Below are positions 57,263 to 64,000 of a DNA stretch of 64,000 nt, piece by piece (positions within the stretch are counted from its first letter, which is position 1; every line of letters starts with the position of its first letter). Location: NCBI GenBank assembly GCA_005784505.1, contig VCAZ01000092.1, positions 97,501 to 161,500 of the forward strand, written 5' to 3'. Origin of the DNA: Bagarius yarrelli. Taxonomy: Eukaryota > Chordata > Actinopteri > Siluriformes > Sisoridae. Made by a program: the position numbers and the translations under genes. The notes below the pieces were generated by a model, which made no database searches, was not told where the DNA came from, and worked only from the letters and a program-made list of their open reading frames with translations.

Positions 57263-58112
57263 TCATGGGGTATATTGCCTGGGGGAAGAAACTTTTCTTG
57301 TGCCTGGCTGTCCTGGTGCTTGGTGCTTTGTAGTGTTGGCCAGACGGCAAAAGTTCAAAAAGAACATTGCTTGGATGTGAGGGATCCAGAGTAAAGCCCC
57401 TTTTCTCACTCTGGATGTGTACAGTTTTTGAAAAGTGGGCAAGAGAACACCAATAATCCTTTCAGCCATACGAACCGTCCTCTCTAGTCTTTTGATATCT
57501 GTTTTTGTAGCTGAGCCATGGACGTGCACAGGACGGACTCAATGATGGCTAAATAGAACTGTTTGAGCAGCTACTGTGGCAGGTTAAACTTCCTCATCTG
57601 CCAAAGGAAGAACATCCTCTGTTGGGCCTTCTTTAACAATGAAGTCCATGTGATTGTCCCACTTGAGGCCCTGAGAGATGATGGTGTCCAGAAACCTGAA
57701 TGGCTCCAATGCTACCACAGTGCTGTCTATAATGGAAAGTGCAGGTTTTTTTTCCTGAAATCCACAATCATCTCCACTGTTTTGAGCATGTTAAGCTCCA
57801 GGTTGACGTCACTGTCATTGATGAGGCTGATGACTGTGGTGTCGTCTGAAAACTTCAGGAGCTTGATAGAGAGATCTTTAGAGGTGCAGTCGAAGGTGTA
57901 AAGGGAGAAGAGCAGAGGAGAAAGAAAACATCCCTGGGGGTCACCAGTGCTGATAGTACGGCTTTTTGACATGAATTTTTCACTAGCTGATCCCTGTTTG
58001 TCAGAAAGCTGGTGATCCACTGACAGGTAGAGCTAAACAGAGAACTGGGCTAGTTTGGTCTGGGGGAGTGTTGGTATGATGGTGTTGAAGGCAGAACTAA
58101 AGTCAACGAACA
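57263..58112 (-). pseudogene. LINE reverse transcriptase remnant
   Basis: In order on the minus strand: NLFVDFSSAFNTIIP (motif A), STGDPQGCFLSPLLFSLYT (motif B), LLKFSDDTTVISLI (motif C, both Asp kept), LKTVEMIVDFRK, then in shifted frames STVVALEPFRFLDTIISQGLKW and KTDIKRLERTVRMAERIIG. Several frameshifts and stops; dead. Confidence 0.87.
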
Positions 58113-59615
58113 GGTTACAAAACTTCCACCGCCTATTAGCGGTGCTTTAGCCAACAACCAATAGAAGTGCTGAGCCTGATGATGCAATTACTGCCACAAC
58201 TTCAAACCATTTCAGAGAAATGTCAAAACGAGTCCGGTGGACAAAACAGCAAAAAGTGAAACTTATTGAATTGTAAAGGACCCGTCATTGCTGCTGTTTT
58301 TGTTTTTTTTACACAAATGTTTGCTGCTAGCTACCATTTAACGAGAGAATCAGGGTTACTAAATGTGTTACTGATTGATGACATAGAACACCGGACAGGT
58401 TTTCTTGCATGGTTCTGTCTTTGACATGTCTTGACTGTCTGACAGTCTGGACATTATGACAACTGAGATCCCAAATTGAGACATGGGTCTCAATTTTTTA
58501 CAGTCAGACAAGCAACAACTGCAGAAGACTATTAAAAAATTGCACCATGTACAAGTCTGGCTTTTTACTGACACTTATTTTATTTTAATCTTTCTTAGTC
58601 CTAATTTCAACTCGATCTTTACTTAGACTCAACTCTCTTATGACTCTGTCTTCACCAGTCATCGCTTCTTGCTGACCTTAGACATGCACTAATTAGACCA
58701 TCCGGCTGGCATCAGATCATTGCTGACAGGGAGGCATGTTTTTTTTAAACGTAGGGGAAACACAATCAGCAACAATAACTTGCAAAACCAAGTACAAAAT
58801 CAACCAATACAGTGTCAGAGTGTCAGCTCAGAAAACGAACAAAAAAAAATCACAAACTAATTAATTTTACCACAATCACATAATAACAAAAACAAAACAG
58901 ATTGATGATAATCTGCTGCAATAATGTTTTTATAGTCAAGAGTCACATTTAATTTAAGGGAAATTAAATAACTGCATAAATTACCATTCACCGCTAAAGG
59001 CTTTACATCCTGTACACATCAATATGCTAAAAACGTAATGATGCATGAGGTGCAACACAACTAATTCGAGAAACAGGTTATTTTCTTATAAAGAAATAAA
59101 CACATTAATTCTAGTTTCTTATTATGATCACATTAAAGTCATGAAATGTTGAATTATTTTTATTATTCTTGTTATATATTAATGAATTAAATTGCTTTTT
59201 TATTAGGAGGCTCAGTACTGTATATCACTGTATGATTATAGCAAAAGTCTGGTCTGCGCAGCTTATATCAATTTTAAAAACAACTAATATGCAAATAATT
59301 TACCAAAGTAAAAAAAAAAAAAAAATCTGAAATGAGGATAATGATCTCACAGCGCAGTACTTTACAAGGACAAGGCCTCCCCGGGGTGCCTGTTAAACGC
59401 TTGCTCTGTTTGTAAACTGACAAGCAGGGTGAGATGCTTGTGATATTTATTTCCCCATTCTATCTATTAAATTTCTTTTCTTTTTTTAAATAAATCAGTC
59501 ACAATGTAAAATAAACACCTGAGTGATGTGATTACAAATATGACAATACATCATAACTAGTTAAAGTTATAGAGCAGATAAAGAATTATGGGTTGAGCAG
59601 GTTTTACACTTGATA
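58113..59615. other. no recognised gene; partly repeat-poor
   Basis: 58980-59450 has few recognisable repeats and several short AT-core motifs (ATATGCAAAT at 59288 resembles an octamer site). No exon recognised. Confidence 0.4.
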
Positions 59616-59913
59616 TTAAGGGTGTGTTTAAGCCTGATTGGTTTGATTAAAACCAACAGTGGGGCAACTGCTGGGTTATTGCGGTTTGTTTGTAAGTGTG
59701 AACGCAAACAAGCGGACTGAGACCGCTTAAAAGATGGCGCCTGGTCTGCTTCCAAACGAACTCTGGTCTGATTAAAATATAAACACAACATGGACCAAAT
59801 ATATCTAATCAGATCAAAAACAGGATGTGATGTCACAAATGAATCCTTTTCATTTTGGGTCTGGACCAAATAAACCAAATGAACTGAAGTACAAGTGCGA
59901 ACTCACCCTTAGA
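59616..59913. mobile_element. MITE with TTAAGGGTG..CACCCTTAG ends
   Basis: Left TTAAGGGTGTGTTTAAGCC and right GCGAACTCACCCTTAG are inverted over about 10 bp. The interior AAGTGTGAACGCAAACAAGCGGACTGAGACC has the composition of a common fish MITE. Superfamily uncertain. Confidence 0.55.
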
Positions 59914-60354
59914 GGCAGGTTTATCGGATCCGGTTAAGAAACACTGCGCTAGAACCGCTTTTGCATTTCGTGCCAAGCGTGTAACGATAGATATTTAGCA
60001 AACATACACTCTGTTCAGCGAACAATTTGTCTACTATACAAGTGAAACCAAGTCTCTGCGTTTCTAAAAAGAAATACAAAAACATTTATGTCATTTGTGC
60101 CTTTGTGGTTTGTTTCTTTTGTCTTGGTTTTCTTGCCTTTGTGCCTCTCAGGAGGCTTAGAAACTGAAAGCCAAGAAGGATTTAAATGCCGACATTTATA
60201 ATTCGCACCGATCCAAAAGCTTATGACAATTTGTTTTTTAGTGAAGTAAGTATAAAAAAAGCATTTATCTAATTATAGTCATGACAACACGAATATGCAA
60301 ATAAGAATGTTAATCCAGGATAAGGAAAAGGACAGATTATGAATATCCTCAAAG

Positions 60355-60545
60355 GGTTGAGGCGCTAGGTTGTTAAATGGAAGACTTGGGTTCTAGCCAC
60401 ACCACTGCCAGTCTGCCACTGTTGGTTTCTTGAGCAAGACCCTTAACCCTTCCTGCTCCAGGGGCGCAGTATCATAGCTGACCCTGTGCTCTGACCTCAA
60501 CTTTCTGAAATAGAATATGCAAAGAAACAAAATTCACTAACCAGT
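60355..60545 (+). mobile_element. SINE family B
   Basis: GGTTGAGGCGCTAGGTTG head, TTGGGTTCTAGCCAC B box, TTGAGCAAGACCCTTAACCC body, and tail GGGGCGCAGTATCATAGCTGACCCTGTGCTCTGACC..AATATGCAAAGAAACAAAATTCACT. Confidence 0.82.
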
Positions 60546-60829
60546 AGAAACCAGCTGGGTGGGACTTTCGTCGCCTTTCTAAGAATATACACTAGAACCT
60601 GCTAGTGAGAACATAATGATTACAAAAAATAATTTGCCTCAGTGCCGATTTAGATTGTCCTGTTTCTTACCCTTTTATTACAACCCCTTATACTTGCCTA
60701 ATATTCTCTTCTATGTGCCCTGCTTTTTAAAGTCAACTGGCATACACTGTAAACCTTAATATTTTCTATTAATCTAGAAATAAAAGCAACAAATGTTATA
60801 GCAGTCAGTCCACTTTCCCTTCACTTCTT

Positions 60830-61790
60830 ATTTCTGCTAAATTAATGCCAGTTGCAGCAAACTGACTCATGCCACGGTATATCTGATGAGGTTCCAGCAG
60901 TTCGGCCTTGATGGATTGCCATAAATACTGACAATCAGCCGTAAACACAACACGAGCCCTCAGCATTTCTTCACTTTAGCTGGCTTCTCTAATAATAGCC
61001 CACTTAGCATGTAACGCTGGATGGCTTGTGGAGTTTTTGTGTCACCCCACTTGGCTGATTAGCTGCTTGGGTCAAACTGTGTTAGCGCAAGTCATTAAAA
61101 CGAATGTACTGTTTTAAGCCGAGTTGCCTATGGCACATTAAAACTGATTGGGGGCTGTGATATTATAATAATGCATAGAATTCAGAATGGCAAAATGCCA
61201 AACCAAGCTGCTTGTAAAATGTGCCAATAAACTGCAGGCAGCCAACAGGGACACTTCAAATGACTTTTCATTATGGCCCTTGCGATAAACAAAATATGTT
61301 AATGTCTGGTTGCTTAGCGGCTTACTAGGACTTTAAAAGGATAGGCAATTCGAGGGGTAGCTGATTAATATTTTCAGAACACTCATGAACGGCTTAATGT
61401 TGGATAACGGGCCAAAAAAAAAATCCTGATGGTCGTTGGAATTAACACAACCCAGTGAACTTGGAATCCCCTCTTCCTCACTTCCTGGGGTGAAATCAGC
61501 CTAACGAGCTGAAAAGATTTTCGAGGAAGTAATGTAAGTGTTGAGAGAGAGAGAGAGGAAAAAAGAGAGAGAAAATGAGTTGTATATAGCTGTACAGAGC
61601 TAATCAGGGCACCTAGCCGGAAGCGAGTCCGTCCCTCATAGCCCTAAGTGCGCATCAGCTTCATCTCATAAGATACAGACAGGAAGGTGAGATAAAAGCA
61701 AACAGACTGTTTATAAATGGCAACAGGCTCCATTAATAAAAGCCTATTTGCTCTCCAGTGACTAAGTCGTCATTAGCTCAGCTCAGCCTA
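60830..61790. other. repeat-free block, candidate conserved non-coding element
   Basis: About 950 bp without a recognised transposon apart from a short GA run at 61544-61575. Even base composition, and many homeodomain/nuclear-receptor-like cores (GGTCAAACTG, CTGATTAGCTGC, TTCATTATGG, CCATTAATAAAAG). No open frame with splice sites. Conservation is inferred from texture, not measured. Confidence 0.4.
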
Positions 61791-62504
61791 ATTTACTTTT
61801 TTGGCTGACTTTTAATCTGTTCCTGTAAAAAAAAAAAAAAACAACAACCCTCTTTTATAAAATGTAAACTCTGAACAAGTTCTAGACCAATACAAGATTG
61901 CTTACTAAATATTATGATAACGAGGTTGTGATAAGTGCAGGACCAGATGATATAAATGAATAAAAAAATAAATAAATATAGGCTCAATTATCATATTCAC
62001 ATTTTCCCACACTGTCATATTTGCAGTCAAGTGGACTATTTTATGTGTTATATTGCTTAATACACTTACTGATGAATGCATAAATAATTAAGGCTGAGGC
62101 TGATGTCAAAACAGGTTGTTGAGTTGCCGATTTTCCATCAGTTATTTTAGTTTATTAGACTTGTGGAAGTGCTTATTGGAGTTGGTGTGCTTGTCATGTC
62201 ATTTTTTGATATTATCAAGAAGTAATTACATGAATTACAACAGTGGGTATAATAAACATTTTTTTTTAGAAACTACAGTTTTATGCAAAAGTTTGGGCAC
62301 CCCTGAAAATGATCATACTTTCAATTTATAATCTGCTGGGTTTTCGAAGTAGCAACTTTATTAGGATGTAATTTATATCTTATGGAAGCAACAACATTTC
62401 AGTTCTGAAATAACATTTATCGAATCAACATATACAATGCAATGTAAATCATATCAAAAAACAGACAAATGCAAAAATTTGGGCACTCCAATGAAATAAG
62501 GATG

Positions 62505-62740
62505 TCAATATTTAGAAGAGCCACCTTTTGATGAAATAACAGCCTGTAGATGCTTCTTATAGCCAGTGACAAATCCTTGAATTCTGCCTGCAGATATTTA
62601 CAACCTATGTGCAGAATTTCTCCAGTTTGATGGCTGGCAAGCGTGGACAGCCCTTTTCTTAATAATCTATAGATTTTTGATGGTGTTTAAGTCTGGTCTG
62701 GGATGGCAATTCTAGAACATTGTATCTGTGGACTGTGCAT
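62505..62740 (-). pseudogene. Tc1-like transposase C-terminal remnant, left arm
   Basis: Minus-strand translation gives CHPRPDLNTIKNL*IIKKRAV..ACQPSNW and, in a shifted frame, GRIQGFVTGYKKHLQAVISS followed by KGGSSKY and stop at 62505-62507. Known: Tc1 transposases have SPDLNPIENLW, whose Glu is the third residue of the DD34E catalytic triad, and end in AVI.AKGG.TKY. Here the Glu is Lys and the Trp is a stop, so the remnant is catalytically dead. The N-terminal DNA-binding half and first two Asp residues are absent. Confidence 0.87.
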
Positions 62741-62762
62741 ATATATATATATATATATATAT
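62741..62762. repeat. (AT)n in palindrome spacer
   Basis: About 11 AT units at the junction between the two inverted arms. Confidence 0.9.
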
Positions 62763-62804
62763 TGCAAGAGTTTATAAGCATTGTTCCAAATCTACCAAGG
62801 AATT

Positions 62805-63025
62805 CATGCACAGTCACAGATTACAATGTTCTAGAATTGCCATCCCAGACCAGACTTAAACACCATCAAAAATCTATAGATTATTAAGAAAAGGGCTGTC
62901 CACGCTTGCCAGCCATCAAACCTGACTGAACTGGAGAAGAAATAGAAATTTTCAAAGATGTCGAAAATACCTGCAGACAGAATTCAAGGATTTGTCACTG
63001 GCTATAAGAAGCATCTACAGGCTGT
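62805..63025 (+). pseudogene. Tc1-like transposase C-terminal remnant, right arm (inverted copy)
   Basis: Plus-strand copy of the left-arm coding segment: CHPRPDLNTIKNL*, QPSNLTELEKK*, then PADRIQGFVTGYKKHLQA. It keeps about 20 bases missing from the left arm but stops at CAGGCTGT, before the AVI..KGG..KY terminus. An uninterrupted stretch of about 95 bases (62828-62922) is identical to the left arm. Confidence 0.85.
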
Positions 63026-64000
63026 ATAAAATATTATTATATATATAGAATTAAGTGTTAAAATGTGAGGCTGACGAACCAAATTTGATTCCAGTTCAAA
63101 TATACATACAAACACATACATACACATATATATTTATTATGTTAAAAATCTTTTCTTTCTTTCGTTCAAAAAGTCTTGGTTTTTTTCCAGCTTAGAATTA
63201 ACCGTAATCAAAGTTCCTCTGGAAAATCACTTCTTGAATGTTAATGAAACAAACAAACAAAAAAATCACTGCTGTATTTTGAAGGGGTTCTATCTGTATG
63301 TTCGATGTTATTACACATCATGTTTAAGCTTCCGTAAATACCTTGCAAAAAAGGTTTGTTCTTGTGCGTCAAGCAAGTATGGCTAAGCTTCTGTTTATGT
63401 TTACTGATAAAGTTTATGCGTAGATAAAATGCTCATTTAAATCTGTTTATCGTATAAAGTAAATGAGTTTGTAAGGGTGAATATATATTTACAATAGATT
63501 TTAACCAAGTTTTGGGGAATTTTAGTCTGGAGCGGCCATGTTATTACACCAGGTATTAAAGTCGTGCTTGAGACACTCATGCTAAATAGCCTTTACTTCC
63601 AGGATGTGTTGTATGACCCAGTATGTCCTACTGTTCACCCTGTCCCAAAAAGCTCTTTAAACTTAAATTGCAATTGAGTTTAAATTATTTCCACCAGTAA
63701 AATAATACTTTTGTATACTGGAATATTGAGTAACAGTACATTATGTATGTTAGCACTTCAGGATGTCCTCATTCTATTGTTTCCTATTTTACACTTGTGA
63801 GTAAAATATTTTATCACATTGGCTGAACTTTGTTTGCAGGTAAGTAATCATTACACAATAAAGTCATTACACAATTCACACATGCAGGGCCTAAAGCTGG
63901 TTACAAAAAAAACCTGGTGCTATTAATAGTGTAGACCCAGGTATTTTATTGCCACCTTCAACCTACGTTTACAGCTTTGATTCAGTGCAGCAAATAGATG
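63026..64000. other. no recognised gene
   Basis: AT-rich. Short ATACATACA run at 63103-63125. Possible decayed MITE at about 63520-63780 (CAGTATGTCCTACTG, GTAACAGTACATTATGTATG). No exon recognised. Confidence 0.35.

Larger units (their letters stand above)
56985..58112 (-). mobile_element. CR1/L2-group LINE, 5'-truncated, with a SINE piece in its 3' UTR
   Basis: The 3' end is at the left (complement: AACCCACTTGGCAACGAAGCTCTTTCTGATTCTGATTTTT). 3' UTR 56985-57260, coding remnants 57263-58112. A different subfamily from the 36- and 46-kb LINEs. Confidence 0.85.
62274..63025 (-). mobile_element. palindromic Tc1/mariner-like element (two inverted 3' halves)
   Basis: A TA dinucleotide (62274-62275) precedes CAGTTTTATGCAAAAGTTTGGGCACCCC, a Tc1-type terminus. 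An inner repeat AAATGCAAAAATTTGGGCACTCC lies 186 bp further in (62467), giving the IR/DR arrangement of Sleeping Beauty-like Tc1 elements. The transposase C-terminus is encoded on the minus strand (62505-62740). The same segment is repeated inverted at 62805-63025 (plus strand) across a 64-bp spacer that begins with an (AT)n run. The right terminal repeat is missing. Confidence 0.88.

Noticed and set aside
59567..59878. 103-codon minus-strand frame as a gene
   Set aside because: Almost entirely within a MITE with inverted ends; no coding signature.

Overview
The window is nuclear DNA of a bony fish. The evidence is one confidently recognised vertebrate gene fragment (the first coding exon of a G-alpha-q/11 subunit gene, best match gna11) set in a dense field of fish-type interspersed repeats: tRNA-derived SINEs, V-SINE-like elements with the conserved core, L2/CR1-group LINE remnants, hAT-like and Tc1/mariner-like DNA transposons, and long di- and tetranucleotide arrays. 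The SINE complement suggests an ostariophysan fish, perhaps a catfish, but the species cannot be fixed from sequence reading alone.

Layout. 1-25.1 kb: if the gna11 call is right, this is intron 1 of gna11 (gene on the minus strand, transcribed toward lower coordinates); no exon 2 was found. It holds a decayed hAT transposase (5.1-6.0 kb), paired and orphan MITE ends, a three-unit tandem SINE (12.1-12.5 kb), a 702-bp hAT-like element with an intact 8-bp target duplication (13.5-14.2 kb), a 390-bp polypyrimidine block (14.8-15.1 kb) and a 620-bp AT/CA block (21.85-22.47 kb). 25.1-25.8 kb: gna11 exon 1, 5' leader and CpG-rich, homopurine-rich promoter region. 26.0-26.9 kb: a 0.9-kb CAGT/CAAC tetranucleotide array. 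27-40 kb: GATA arrays with a segmental duplication dated by a SINE, V-SINEs, and an L2-type LINE (35.8-39.0 kb) split by a second LINE in the opposite direction and by a SINE. 40-64 kb: a 21-bp minisatellite, a hAT-like element split by a LINE (46.4-48.0 kb), a further LINE (57-58.1 kb), a short interstitial telomeric tract (54.37 kb), two repeat-poor stretches that look like conserved non-coding DNA, and a palindromic Tc1-like transposon (62.3-63.0 kb).

Apart from gna11 exon 1, no functional protein-coding exon could be supported. All other recognisable coding sequence is broken transposon sequence. No previously undescribed multi-gene system is visible; the interesting content is transposon nesting history, unusual repeat structures and candidate regulatory DNA.
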